A stretch of DNA of 64,000 bases from an uncultured Candidatus Binatia bacterium (GTDB lineage Bacteria; Desulfobacterota; Binatia; UBA9968; JAJDTQ01). Position 1 is the stretch's first letter. Every line of letters begins with the position of its first letter. The notes below the pieces were generated by a model that saw only the letters and a program-made list of their open reading frames with translations, did not search any database and had not been told where the DNA came from. Shown in pieces: positions 1 through 7,253 of this stretch. Where the stretch lies: the NCBI GenBank assembly GCA_958295985.1, contig OY282432.1:2513001-2577000 (forward strand), given 5' to 3'. The position numbers and the translations under genes were made by a program.

Positions 1-1
1 G

Positions 2-376
2 ACGGCCGGGGCCCTGGACGTACTCACCTGCATGGACGACCTCGTGCCCTACTTCGCCGTCAGCGTGGACGTGGCCGCGCGGGGGTTGGGCCCGCGGCTC
101 GGCCTGGAACTGTACCGCGCCCGGACCTGGTTTGCGGTCGATCGTACGGGGTGGCGCCCCCTGATCGCCCGGATCGAGGAGCAAGGCTGGTGCCTTCCCG
201 CGAAAGCCGAAGGGCTGCGGCGCTGGCCGAGTATCGAACGGCTGCTGGGCGACGGAGAGATGTACGTCGTCCGCCAGGGTATCAACCACGTCAAGGTCGT
301 CATCGAACGGGGCGCCCGAACGGTGGCGAAGGCCTACGTCGGCATGAGCGTGCTTCCGTACCGATCGGACCTCTAA
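2..376 (+). CDS. C-terminal part of the unrecognised RiPP-locus protein (copy A), cut by window edge
   Basis: The reading frame is open from base 2 and ends in TAA at 374-376, so only about the last 124 residues of the gene are in the window. It is closely similar over its length to the C-terminal third of the complete gene at 2042-3157. Shared blocks are 'SVDVAA', 'LGPRLGLELYRAR', 'GWCLP.KA.GLR.W' and 'RQGINHVKVV', followed by 'AKAY.GM'. The ATG at base 32 is an internal Met, not a start. I do not recognise the family. It lies directly upstream of a peptide-precursor operon, and the other complete copies occupy equivalent places, so a role in maturing the peptides is inferred from context only. 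Confidence 0.8.
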   Translation, partial: TAGALDVLTCMDDLVPYFAVSVDVAARGLGPRLGLELYRARTWFAVDRTGWRPLIARIEEQGWCLPAKAEGLRRWPSIERLLGDGEMYVVRQGINHVKVVIERGARTVAKAYVGMSVLPYRSDL

Positions 377-458
377 CCGCGGCCGTTCGTGCGCGCGGCG
401 CTGCGAATCCAACCCCCGAAACCCCCGCAGAACGGCGCGCGGCGAAATCACCCGCACG

Positions 459-551
459 GACGGAAGCGCATGGACGCTTTTCACGGAAAACCCGGATTAT
501 CCGCTTTTTTGGCATCACGGTGTTGACAACGAAGCAGGAGTTCGCTATCGT
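459..551 (+). promoter_or_regulatory. Promoter module driving precursor genes 1 and 2
   Basis: There is a TTGACA box at 523-528, a 17-base spacer and a TATCGT box at 546-551, which is a good sigma70-type promoter. It is embedded in a block beginning ACGGACGG (about 459) that recurs almost unchanged upstream of precursor 3 (1409-1505) and in diverged form upstream of precursors 4, 7 and 10. Upstream of TTGACA is an A/T-rich stretch with a CGGAAAA-CCCGGA motif that could be an operator or UP element. Confidence 0.7.
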
Positions 552-627
552 CCCGTTCCGGGAACATCTGCAGGCATCGTCGCCACGACGCTAACGCCGG
601 GGTCGACGGCAAAACAAGGAGGATTTC

Positions 628-915
628 ATGAGCACCAAGACGATGAGTGAACTGCGCGAGCAGGTGGTCGAGAGGGCGACCATGGACGAGGAGTTCCGGG
701 CGCGGTTGCTCGCCGAGCCCAAGGCCGCGATCGAGGAAGAGTTGGGCGTCAAGATTCCCGACGGTTTCACCGTCGAGGTGCACGAGGATGTCGAGGACAC
801 CAGCCATCTGGTGCTCCCGCCGCCCGCGGCGCTCGGCGAGAGCGAGTTGGGCCAGGTGGCGGGTGGCAGGGGCAGCGGCAACGACGAAGCGATCACGTTC
901 TGGGACGACTTCTAG
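628..915 (+). CDS. NHLP-leader RiPP precursor 1
   Basis: This 95-residue precursor has the nitrile-hydratase-like leader fold signature (FRARLLAEPKAAIEEELG, then 'TVEVHED', then 'HLVLPPP') and ends at 'QVAGG', the site expected for a C39 protease. That leaves an 80-residue leader and the core RGSGNDEAITFWDDF. There is no Cys, so thioether or thiazole chemistry is unlikely. Its leader begins MSTKTMSELREQ and belongs with precursor 3 to one subfamily, distinct from the METAKEMQ subfamily. It starts at ATG 628 behind AAGGAGG (616-622), 77 bases below the promoter -10 box. Precursor 2 follows after 51 bases and is probably co-transcribed. Confidence 0.9.
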   Translation: MSTKTMSELREQVVERATMDEEFRARLLAEPKAAIEEELGVKIPDGFTVEVHEDVEDTSHLVLPPPAALGESELGQVAGGRGSGNDEAITFWDDF

Positions 916-966
916 GGAGCCGGTCCGGGTACGTAACCATAACTCTATTCAAGGAGGAGCAAACCA

Positions 967-1248
967 ATGGAAACGGCAAAGGAAATGCAGGCGAAGATCG
1001 TGGGCAAGGCGAGCGAGGACGCGGACTTCCGCGCCCGGCTGCTGAGCGATCCGAAGGGGGCGATCGAGCAGGAGTTGGGCGTCACCATTCCGGCGTCCCT
1101 GTCGGTCGAGGTCCACGAAGAGAGCGGCGCGACCGCGCATCTGGTTCTTCCCCCCGACAGCAAGCTGAGCGAGGGCGAGATGCAGACGGTCGCCGGCGGT
1201 ATGTTTGGCTTGGTCAACGAACAGCATCGCCGGGAGCTCAATTGGTAA
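967..1248 (+). CDS. NHLP-leader RiPP precursor 2
   Basis: This 93-residue precursor is the first of the METAKEMQ subfamily, whose 78-residue leader is nearly invariant across ten genes in the locus. Cleavage after 'TVAGG' would release MFGLVNEQHRRELNW, a 15-residue core ending in Asn-Trp. The ribosome site is AAGGAGGAGC before ATG. No promoter of its own is visible in the 51-base gap after precursor 1. It is followed by a stub of the unrecognised large gene (1306-1410). Confidence 0.9.
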   Translation: METAKEMQAKIVGKASEDADFRARLLSDPKGAIEQELGVTIPASLSVEVHEESGATAHLVLPPDSKLSEGEMQTVAGGMFGLVNEQHRRELNW

Positions 1249-1305
1249 TCCCGCCGGGCGGCTCCCACACGCTCGACGAGATGCAATGGAGGGGACAGGC
1301 TCCTC

Positions 1306-1410
1306 GATGAGGGGCGGCTTCGGCTCGGTCCTTGCCGGATGCCGCCCCCTGTTCCCCGTCCCACTGGTCGATTCCACCGGCTGGAAACGCCTCCTGGATC
1401 GAAGAGCAAA
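1306..1410 (+). pseudogene. 5' stub of an additional copy of the unrecognised RiPP-locus protein
   Basis: About 35 codons in frame (MRGGFGSVLAGCRPLF, then 'STGWKRLLDR') align with the start of the protein at 2042-3157 (ASVLRGCRTLF, then 'SGGWERLLAR'). The upstream 'aatggagg' also matches the ribosome-site region of that gene. The similarity stops abruptly at about 1410, where the promoter module of precursor 3 begins. This looks like a copy lost by recombination or deletion that left only its 5' end. Confidence 0.75.
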
Positions 1411-1505
1411 CGGACGGAAGCGCATGGATGCTTTCCACGGAAAACCCGGATGATCCACCTTTTTGGCGTCACGGTGTTGACATCGAAGTAGGAGTTCGCT
1501 ATCGT
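1409..1505 (+). promoter_or_regulatory. Promoter module of precursor 3 (near-identical repeat of 459-551)
   Basis: TTGACA at 1477-1482, a 17-base spacer and TATCGT at 1500-1505. The whole block from ACGGACGG to the precursor start codon (about 1409-1582) is almost identical to 459-628, so promoter, leader region and precursor have been duplicated together. Confidence 0.7.
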
Positions 1506-1581
1506 CCCGTTCCGGGAACATCTGCAGGCATCGTCGCCACGACGCTAACGCCGGGGTCGACGGCAAAACAAGGAGGATTTC

Positions 1582-1866
1582 ATGAGCACCAAGACGATGA
1601 GTGAACTGCGCGAGCAGGTGGTCGAGAGGGCGACCATGGACGAGGAGTTCCGTGCGCGGTTGCTCGCCGAGCCCAAGGCCGCGATCGAGGAAGAGTTGGG
1701 CGTCAAGATTCCCGACGGTTTCACCGTCGAGGTGCACGGGGATGTCGAGGACACCAGCCATCTGGTGCTTCCGCCGCCCACGACGCTCGGCGAGGGCGAG
1801 CTGGGCCAGGTGGCGGGTGGGCACCACGACAACGAACTGACCGCGCGGGAACTGTTCTGGAGCTAG
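1582..1866 (+). CDS. NHLP-leader RiPP precursor 3
   Basis: This 94-residue precursor has a leader that differs from precursor 1 at only a few positions (for example VHGD for VHED). The core after 'QVAGG' is entirely different: HHDNELTARELFWS. The abrupt switch from near-identity to no similarity at the GG site is the signature of core diversification. It starts behind AAGGAGG and is followed, after a hairpin repeat at about 1936-1960, by the complete unrecognised gene at 2042. Confidence 0.9.
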   Translation: MSTKTMSELREQVVERATMDEEFRARLLAEPKAAIEEELGVKIPDGFTVEVHGDVEDTSHLVLPPPTTLGEGELGQVAGGHHDNELTARELFWS

Positions 1867-1935
1867 GGAGCCGGTCCGGGTAAGGAACCCCGGATTCCGG
1901 GTCGAGCGCGGAACGGCGATGGAGGATCTTCTCCC

Positions 1936-1960
1936 GTCATTCCCGCGAAAGCGGGGACCG
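1936..1960. repeat. REP-like hairpin (CCCGC-GAAA-GCGGG)
   Basis: A five-base-pair stem closed by a GAAA tetraloop in the context 'gtcattcccgcgaaagcggg', a pattern typical of dispersed extragenic palindromes in bacteria. It lies in the gap between precursor 3 and the large gene at 2042. It could attenuate read-through or stabilise the precursor mRNA 3' end. That role is inference. Confidence 0.5.
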
Positions 1961-2041
1961 GGGGCTCGGACAGGCTCATGGGAGCCGTCTCCGGCGGGCT
2001 TCGGGTAGACTGCCGTGGCGTCGAAAATGGAGGTCCGCACC

Positions 2042-3157
2042 GTGAGCGTGGATGACGGCCGGCCGGCGGAGAATCGGGGTGACACCTTCGCGTCGGTCCT
2101 CCGCGGGTGCCGTACCCTGTTCTCTACTGCGCTGATGGACTCCGGGGGCTGGGAGCGTCTGCTGGCCCGGGCACGGTCGCTGCCCCGTTCCGTGATCGAT
2201 GCCCATTTCGGTTTCGAGTTCCATCTCGGGGAAGCGAGTGGGGACGCTGATCTCTTCGTCGTCGTGATTCCCGGATCGGACCTGTCGCGGCACTACATCC
2301 GCGAGGGCGCGCGCGCCGAGCGGGGGTCGGCGGCTGCGGCCCTCGGGGCCGGGCTTCGGGAACAGGCCGCGGACCCGGCATCGTACCTCGGCCGTTCCGT
2401 GGTCGGGACGGTGCTGGAGTACGACCTTTCCGGGCTTGCGCCCGGGGGGGAGGCGCCGGCCCCCGGGGTCTTCCTCGCGCCGCGGCACTCCGCCCCCGGG
2501 TCCCGTGAGGGGTTCGTCGAACATTCGGATCCCTCGGGCCTGCTCGCGGCCCTTGCCGCGATGGTGGGTTGGAGTGGCCACGAGGAGATCCTCCGAAAGG
2601 TGGAGCGCGTCTTCGCGGCTCTGCCGGAAACCGGCTACGTGTTCCAGGCGGGAGCCCTCCCGGGGCGTTCTCCGAGGGCGTTCCGGATCCTTCTCAAGGG
2701 CATCGCCAAGGAGGAGGTCCCCGACCTGCTGGAGCGGTTGGAATGGCCCGGCCCGACGGCCGGGGCCCTGGACGTACTCACCTGCATGGACGACCTCGTG
2801 GCCTACTTAGCCGTCAGCGTGGACGTGGCCGCGCAGGGGTTGGGTCCGCGGCTCGGCCTGGAACTGTACCGCGCCCGGAAATGGTTTGCGGTCGATCGTA
2901 CGGGGTGGAATCCCTTCATTGCCCGGATCGGGGACAAGGGCTGGTGCCTGCCTTCGAAAGCGGCCGGGCTGCGGAGTTGGCCGGGGACCGAACGGCTGCT
3001 CGACGGCGAAGAGCTGTACCTCGTCCGCCAGGGCATCAACCACGTCAAGGTCGTGGTCCAACGAGGCGTCCGAACGGTGGCGAAAGCGTACGCCGGCATG
3101 GACGTACGCCCGCAAGGGTCGAACCTGCGTCCGCGGTCCGCGGACGGGATGGGCTGA
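2042..3157 (+). CDS. Unrecognised RiPP-locus protein, candidate peptide-modifying enzyme (copy C)
   Basis: About 371 residues, soluble, with no signal peptide or membrane segment. I do not recognise the family. Features conserved with the paralogue at 7572-8714 are: 'GGW.RLLA' near the N-terminus; 'EF.LGE' and 'ADLFVVV.PGS.L.RH.IR.G' around residues 55-85; 'EYDL' around 130; 'GALPGR.PRA.R' around 210; 'VDVAA', 'LPRLGLELY' and 'GWCL..KA.GL' toward the C-terminus; and a terminal 'GINHVK', then 'AKAYAGM'. The alternating strand-like segments could be a beta-barrel fold such as ABBA prenyltransferases, but this is only a guess. The start is chosen as GTG 2042 because GGAGG lies 8 bases upstream and the same context precedes the next gene. 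In-frame starts at 2015 or 2027 have no ribosome site. It probably heads an operon with 3233 and 3562. Confidence 0.8.
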   Translation: MSVDDGRPAENRGDTFASVLRGCRTLFSTALMDSGGWERLLARARSLPRSVIDAHFGFEFHLGEASGDADLFVVVIPGSDLSRHYIREGARAERGSAAAALGAGLREQAADPASYLGRSVVGTVLEYDLSGLAPGGEAPAPGVFLAPRHSAPGSREGFVEHSDPSGLLAALAAMVGWSGHEEILRKVERVFAALPETGYVFQAGALPGRSPRAFRILLKGIAKEEVPDLLERLEWPGPTAGALDVLTCMDDLVAYLAVSVDVAAQGLGPRLGLELYRARKWFAVDRTGWNPFIARIGDKGWCLPSKAAGLRSWPGTERLLDGEELYLVRQGINHVKVVVQRGVRTVAKAYAGMDVRPQGSNLRPRSADGMG

Positions 3158-3232
3158 CGCCGGCGAGGTCGGGATCCTCTGCAAGCCCATGATGGAACGA
3201 AGACGCTCGTCGTCGAGAACGGAGGTTCGCAC

Positions 3233-3565
3233 ATGAGCACGGACGGTCATCCACCCGCGGGAGACGCAGGCGGCGGCTCCGTCCCCGAAGCGTCCGCGCG
3301 TCCCTCGGGCGCCGATGCCGGGGGGATCGACCGCCGGGCGCCCCTGAGCGCGGCGGAGGTGCGGAGTCTGTTGCGGGACGGGACGCCCATCGTGGGTCTC
3401 GCCGACCGCCGGGCCTTCCAGCAGGAAGCGGAGTACCTTCGGGCCCTGTCCGCGGACAACTCCAGGCCCGTTCCGCGTATCAGCATCAAGATCGTCCCGG
3501 ATCCGGACTCCGCAGTGGAGGAAGGGGAACCCGCGGAGACATCGGGAAAGAAGGGTGAAGCATGA
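3233..3565 (+). CDS. Small hypothetical protein coupled to the JmjC oxygenase
   Basis: 110 residues with no recognised domain. The first 35 residues are Gly/Ala/Pro/Ser-rich and probably disordered. Residues about 37-90 could form a small fold (LSAAEVRSLLRDGTPIVGL, then 'RAFQQEAEYLRAL'), and the tail is acidic. ATG follows GGAGG, in the same sequence context as the start at 2042. Its TGA overlaps the ATG of the next gene by four bases (ATGA), so the two products are likely made together. A substrate-delivery or partner role for the oxygenase is possible. It has neither the NHLP leader nor a GG site, so it is not another precursor of that type. Confidence 0.7.
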   Translation: MSTDGHPPAGDAGGGSVPEASARPSGADAGGIDRRAPLSAAEVRSLLRDGTPIVGLADRRAFQQEAEYLRALSADNSRPVPRISIKIVPDPDSAVEEGEPAETSGKKGEA

Positions 3566-4926
3566 CCGACTCGGCCACGCCGGAAGGGCCCGGCGCGGAA
3601 GCGCACCCTGCGGAGACCGTCCCCCGCGGCGCCGCCCCGGTCGAGGAGCTGGTTGCCGGTGCGGAGCGGTACGGACCGGCGTCCGGGTTCGAGGGCCTGG
3701 TCCGGCCCCTCGCCACGCAGGAGTTCCTGGACACCCGCTACCGAGACAAACGTCCGGTGCTGTTCCGGGCAAAGGGTCCGCGTTTCGCGTCTCTTTGCAC
3801 CTGGGAGGCGCTCAACGCGCTGCTGTCCTCGGGTGCGTGGCGCAACCGGATGTCTCTCGTGCAGCAGGGCCGGTCGGTGGCCGAGCATTACTACACGACG
3901 CCGCAGTTCGGCCACGGATGGAGAGGGAGAAGAGGAGGTGCGAACGAACGCCACATCGACGACGGGCGGCTGGCGACCTTCCTCCGCAAGGGCGCCAGCA
4001 TGGTCATGTCGGGCATCAACGAGGTTCATCTCCCTCTCCGCCCCGTAACCGACGCAATCGAGGAGACCCTGGGCGGCTACACCGGGATCAACCTCTACGC
4101 CTCCTGGGTGGCGACCCCCGGCTTTGCCGTGCACTGGGACGACCACGACGTGTTCGTGCTGCAGGTCGCCGGCGCAAAGCGTTGGCAGATCTACGGCGAA
4201 ACGCGGCGCTTTCCGCTCAACCGGGATTCGGAACCGAACGTGGAGCCGCCTCGGGAGATGGTGTGGAGCGAGGTGATCCGGTCGGGTGACGTCCTCTACA
4301 TCCCGCGGGGGTGGTGGCACGATGCCCGCACCCAGGACGACGAAGGGAAGGATGGCTCGGGTAGCCTGCACCTCACCTGCAGCGTCCTCCCGGTGACCGG
4401 GCTCGACTTCATGGAGTGGCTCTCCGGCAGGCTCGCTCGCCACGAGACCTTTCGCCGCGACCTCCCCCACCCCACGGACGGGACCGGCGATGCCCACTAC
4501 GCGGCGCTCAGGGACCTGATCCTCGGGGAACTGCAGGGCGACGTCGGACGGAAGTTCCGCGGCTATATGCGCTCCACCTGGTCCGAGAGCCCCCGGATGA
4601 GCCTTGGCCCCTGCATCGATCCCTGGAAGTCTCCGGATTGGGAGCGTTACGAAATCCGGCTCCGGGGCGACCGGTGCGCGACCCTGGAGCGGAACGCCGG
4701 TGGGGAGGCGGTGCTGGAGGCCAACGGCTATCGCTGGACCTTCGACGGCCGCTGCGTGGAGTTGCTGGCTCCACTCCTGCGGGGCGGGAGCGTGCGCGTC
4801 GGGGCTTTCCGGGAAACGGTCGTCGAGGGAGCTTCGGCAGAGTTGGCCGATGAGTTCCTCAAGCTGCTGGTCATGCGGGGGGTCGCGTACGCCGTGCCGC
4901 CGGCCTCCGGGCCGGAGCATGGGTGA
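3562..4926 (+). CDS. JmjC/cupin-4 Fe(II)/2-oxoglutarate oxygenase (RoxA/YcfD-like)
   Basis: 454 residues. The JmjC core has the full ribosomal-oxygenase motif H-x-D-x-x-D-V-F-x-x-Q, here VHWDDHDVFVLQ with H191 and D193. The distal metal ligand H253 lies in 'YIPRGWWHDA'. About 180 C-terminal residues resemble the helical and winged-helix part of this family. Known relatives hydroxylate Arg or His side chains of ribosomal proteins. Here the gene sits inside a peptide-precursor array and is coupled to a small protein, so hydroxylation of the peptide cores is the likely role. That is inference, and the residue attacked is unknown. It is the last gene of the 2042-4926 run and is followed by a fresh promoter. 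Confidence 0.88.
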   Translation: MTDSATPEGPGAEAHPAETVPRGAAPVEELVAGAERYGPASGFEGLVRPLATQEFLDTRYRDKRPVLFRAKGPRFASLCTWEALNALLSSGAWRNRMSLVQQGRSVAEHYYTTPQFGHGWRGRRGGANERHIDDGRLATFLRKGASMVMSGINEVHLPLRPVTDAIEETLGGYTGINLYASWVATPGFAVHWDDHDVFVLQVAGAKRWQIYGETRRFPLNRDSEPNVEPPREMVWSEVIRSGDVLYIPRGWWHDARTQDDEGKDGSGSLHLTCSVLPVTGLDFMEWLSGRLARHETFRRDLPHPTDGTGDAHYAALRDLILGELQGDVGRKFRGYMRSTWSESPRMSLGPCIDPWKSPDWERYEIRLRGDRCATLERNAGGEAVLEANGYRWTFDGRCVELLAPLLRGGSVRVGAFRETVVEGASAELADEFLKLLVMRGVAYAVPPASGPEHG

Positions 4927-4987
4927 ATCCGCAGCATCCGGCGCGCGGCCGGGAACGGAGCGCACCGGAATCGAGCGCGTAGCTGAG

Positions 4988-5074
4988 ACGGACGGCCGCG
5001 TTCCCCGGAAATTCCTGATAACGGTATTTTCTTTGCATTGGGTCTTGACATCGGATGAGCCGGTATTGTAGGGT
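4988..5074 (+). promoter_or_regulatory. Promoter module of precursor 4 (second type)
   Basis: TTGACA at 5045-5050, an 18-base spacer and TAGGGT at 5069-5074. Upstream is the conserved block ACGGACGGCCGCGTTCCCCG, then GAAATTCCTGATAAC, which contains the near-palindromes TTCCCCGGAA and GGAAATTCC, a plausible regulator site. The same block precedes precursors 7 and 10. Confidence 0.6.
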
Positions 5075-5127
5075 ACAGGTGATCGTGCGGCGCACGTAAC
5101 CATCACTTCATCGAGGAGGAACGAGCT

Positions 5128-5424
5128 ATGGCAACGGCAAGGGAAATGCAGGCGAGGGTCGTGAGCAAGGCGAGCGAGGACGCGGACTTCCGCGCCCGGC
5201 TGCTGAGCGATCCGAAGGGGGCGATCGAGCAGGAGTTGGGCGTCACCATTCCAGCGTCCCTGTCGGTCGAGGTTCACGAAGAGAACGACGCGGCTGCGCA
5301 CTTGGTTCTTCCTCCCGACAGCAAGCTGAGCGAAAGCGACCTGCAGGCGGTCGCCGGCGGCGCCCGCTACGACTCAAACGGTGCGCGTGTCGATACGGAT
5401 TGGATTATCACGGCCGATTGGTAA
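5128..5424 (+). CDS. NHLP-leader RiPP precursor 4
   Basis: 98 residues with the METAKEMQ-subfamily leader (here MATAREMQ). After 'AVAGG' comes the longest core of this subfamily, ARYDSNGARVDTDWIITADW, with two Trp and a terminal Asp-Trp. The ribosome site is GAGGAGGA. It opens the second block of precursors, downstream of the oxygenase gene. Confidence 0.9.
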   Translation: MATAREMQARVVSKASEDADFRARLLSDPKGAIEQELGVTIPASLSVEVHEENDAAAHLVLPPDSKLSESDLQAVAGGARYDSNGARVDTDWIITADW

Positions 5425-5496
5425 TCCGGCCGGGCCGCTCAGCAGTGGGTCGTGGCGTGTGCCCGAAATCCGGATCTGTTGCACGGCAAGTCAGGG

Positions 5497-5526
5497 TTGA
5501 CACCCGATGGATCGTTGGCAGAATAT
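5497..5526 (+). promoter_or_regulatory. Possible promoter of precursor 5
   Basis: A perfect TTGACA (5497-5502) followed at 18 bases by GAATAT (5521-5526) in an AT-rich stretch. Unlike the repeated modules, this sequence occurs once in the array, in the 165-base gap between precursors 4 and 5. Confidence 0.45.
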
Positions 5527-5588
5527 ATCTGCCGCCGGAAGCCTAGCGACATGACATGGAGTATACCATCACCCGAAAGGAGCGAACT

Positions 5589-5864
5589 ATGGAAACGGCA
5601 AAGGAAATGCAGGCAAGGGTCGTGGGCAAGGCGGCTGAGGACGCGGACTTCCGCGCCCGGCTGTTGAGCGATCCGAAGGGGGCGATCGAGCAGGAGTTGG
5701 GCGTCACCATTCCAGCGTCCCTGTCGGTCGAGGTCCACGAAGAGAGCGGCGCGGCTGCGCATCTGGTTCTTCCCCCCGACAGCAAGCTGAACGAAAGCGA
5801 CCTGCAGGCGGTCGCCGGGGGCGCTCGTCCCCGTGGACAGGAGTGGGACCCCCGCACCTGGTAA
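5589..5864 (+). CDS. NHLP-leader RiPP precursor 5
   Basis: 91 residues. The METAKEMQ leader ends in 'AVAGG' and the core is ARPRGQEWDPRTW, with two Trp and the last one terminal. The start is ATG 5589 behind AAAGGAGCGAACT. An in-frame ATG at 5556 lies upstream of that ribosome site and would add non-leader residues, so it is not used here. Confidence 0.9.
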   Translation: METAKEMQARVVGKAAEDADFRARLLSDPKGAIEQELGVTIPASLSVEVHEESGAAAHLVLPPDSKLNESDLQAVAGGARPRGQEWDPRTW

Positions 5865-5908
5865 TCCCGCCGGGCCGCTCAGCGGTCCTGCGGTCCTGCG
5901 GGCGTGCA

Positions 5909-6008
5909 TCCTGGCGTCGACTCACGGTCACGAAGACCGGGGTCGATGCCAGGGATACCCGGCATGACCTGCTCCCTCGCGCAGGACCGGCCCGGTTCGA
6001 GGCGCTGA
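5909..6008 (+). pseudogene. Internally deleted copy of the unrecognised RiPP-locus protein (F type)
   Basis: The first bases ('gcatcctggcgtcga') match the start region of the gene at 7572 ('gcatcatgacgtcgg'), with the ATG changed to CTG. From 5921 to 6008 the sequence matches the last roughly 90 bases of that gene ('ctcacggtcacg', then 'gacctgctccctcgcgcagg'). Nearly the whole coding region between these ends is missing. This remnant shows that a further full copy once lay between precursors 5 and 6. Confidence 0.75.
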
Positions 6009-6047
6009 TGGCGATCACCCGCCGTTCCCCTGAGACGAAACAAACCA

Positions 6048-6338
6048 GTGGAAACAGCGAAGGAAATGCGTGCGAAGATCGTGGGCAAGGCGACTGAGGA
6101 CGCGGATTTTCGCGCCCGGCTGCTCAGTGATCCGAAGGGAACGATCGAGTCGGAGTTGGGCGTCACGATTCCTGCGTCCCTGTCGATCGAGGTTCACGAA
6201 GAGAGCGGCATGACCGCGCATCTGGTTCTTCCCCCGGACAGCAGGCTGAGCGAAAGCGATCTGCAGGCGGTCGCCGGCCAGGCGAGGATAAAACAGATAT
6301 GGGCCGGGCTCGATAGGCTCATTCGCAATTGGGGGTAA
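6048..6338 (+). CDS. NHLP-leader RiPP precursor 6, probably decaying or atypical
   Basis: 96 residues. The leader is conserved, but three features are abnormal. The start codon is GTG rather than ATG, the AGGAGG present before the sister genes is missing ('tgagacgaaacaaaccaGTG'), and the processing site reads 'VAGQ' instead of 'VAGG'. The core would be ARIKQIWAGLDRLIRNWG, which still carries two Trp and a near-terminal Asn-Trp. It lies directly after the deleted gene copy at 5909-6008, whose loss probably removed its translation signal. It may be poorly translated and uncleavable. Confidence 0.75.
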   Translation: METAKEMRAKIVGKATEDADFRARLLSDPKGTIESELGVTIPASLSIEVHEESGMTAHLVLPPDSRLSESDLQAVAGQARIKQIWAGLDRLIRNWG

Positions 6339-6381
6339 TCCCGCCCGGCCGCTCAGCGGTCCTGCAGGCGCACAAATGAAG

Positions 6382-6467
6382 CGGGATGGCCGCGTTCCCC
6401 GGAAATTCCTGATAACCGTATTTTTTGTGCATCTGGTCTTGACATCGGGTGGCCGGTATCGTAGGTT
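6382..6467 (+). promoter_or_regulatory. Promoter module of precursor 7
   Basis: TTGACA at 6439-6444, a 17-base spacer and TAGGTT at 6462-6467. It is preceded by the same CGTTCCCCGGAAATTCCTG block as upstream of precursors 4 and 10. Confidence 0.6.
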
Positions 6468-6521
6468 GCATGTGATTCTGCGGCGCACGTAACCATAACT
6501 CTATTCGAGGAGGAACAAACC

Positions 6522-6785
6522 ATGGCAACGGCAAAGGAAATGCAGGCGAGGATCGTGGGCAAGGCGGCCGAGGACTCGGACTTCCGCGCCCGGCTGCTGA
6601 GCGATCCAAAGGGGGCGATCGAGCAGGAGTTGGGCGTCACCATTCCTGGGTCCCTGTCGGTCGAGGTCCACGAAGAGAGCGGCGCGGCTGCGCATCTGGT
6701 TCTTCCCCCCGCCAGCAACCTGAGCGAAGGCGATCTGCAGGCGGTCGCCGGGGGCGGGGATTGGAATATCACCTCTGACTGGTAA
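6522..6785 (+). CDS. NHLP-leader RiPP precursor 7
   Basis: 87 residues. The leader has Gly in place of Ala in 'TIPGSLS', a variant shared only with precursors 8 and 9, so these three are the most recent duplicates. The core after 'AVAGG' is GDWNITSDW, only nine residues, joint shortest with precursor 14, with two Trp. It starts behind GAGGAGGA. Confidence 0.9.
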   Translation: MATAKEMQARIVGKAAEDSDFRARLLSDPKGAIEQELGVTIPGSLSVEVHEESGAAAHLVLPPASNLSEGDLQAVAGGGDWNITSDW

Positions 6786-6822
6786 TCCCGCGGGCCGCTC
6801 AGCGGTCCTGCGGGCGCGCATC

Positions 6823-6855
6823 ATGACGTCGAACCCGTTTCTCGCAGTTTGGTGA
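6823..6855 (+). pseudogene. 5' stub of the F-type unrecognised protein
   Basis: ATGACGTCGAACCCGTTTCT and the next bases match the first ten codons of the gene at 7572 (MTS.PFLAV), then hit a TGA and run into a degraded promoter segment. This is a third scar of the same duplicated gene in the array. Confidence 0.6.
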
Positions 6856-6924
6856 GCCGGTATCCTGGGTACAGGTGATCGTGCGGGGTACGTAACCATA
6901 ACTCTATTCAGTGAGGAACGAACT

Positions 6925-7215
6925 ATGGAAACGGCAAAGGAAATGCAGGCGAAGATCGTGGGCAAGGCGGCCGAAGACTCGGACTTCCGCGCCCGGCTGC
7001 TGAGCGATCCGAAGGGGGCGATCGAGCAGGAGTTGGGCGTCACCATTCCTGGGTCCCTGTCGGTCGAGGTCCACGAAGAGAGCGGCGCGGCTGCGCATCT
7101 GGTTCTTCCCCCCGCCAGCAAGCTGAGCGAAAGCGACCTGCAGGCGGTTACGGGCGGGACCTTTACTAATTACGATTACGGTACGGCGCGCATCTCACTA
7201 ACCGACAATTGGTAA
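6925..7215 (+). CDS. NHLP-leader RiPP precursor 8
   Basis: 96 residues. The leader is nearly identical to precursor 9, but the processing site reads 'VTGG'. The core is TFTNYDYGTARISLTDNW, 18 residues, with a single terminal Trp. The promoter region is a remnant: the stretch 'gtgagccggtatcctgggtacagg' corresponds to the second promoter type but lacks TTGACA. Transcription therefore probably comes from the precursor 7 promoter. Confidence 0.9.
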   Translation: METAKEMQAKIVGKAAEDSDFRARLLSDPKGAIEQELGVTIPGSLSVEVHEESGAAAHLVLPPASKLSESDLQAVTGGTFTNYDYGTARISLTDNW

Positions 7216-7253
7216 CGACGGCTTTTGACACCATCACCCGAAAGGAGCGAACC

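Noticed and set aside
949-2085. Long minus-strand open frames antisense to the precursors (for example 949-2085)
   Set aside because: They mirror the conserved leader codons and repeat at every precursor. No ribosome site or family similarity. Typical high-GC shadows.
3233-3565. The 110-residue protein as a fifteenth precursor
   Set aside because: It lacks the NHLP leader pattern and a GG site, and the C-terminus is acidic and Lys-ending rather than a Trp core.
3247-5301. 684-codon minus-strand frame opposite the oxygenase gene
   Set aside because: The oxygenase frame has full catalytic motifs and a coupled start. The antisense frame is Arg/Pro-rich with no domain.
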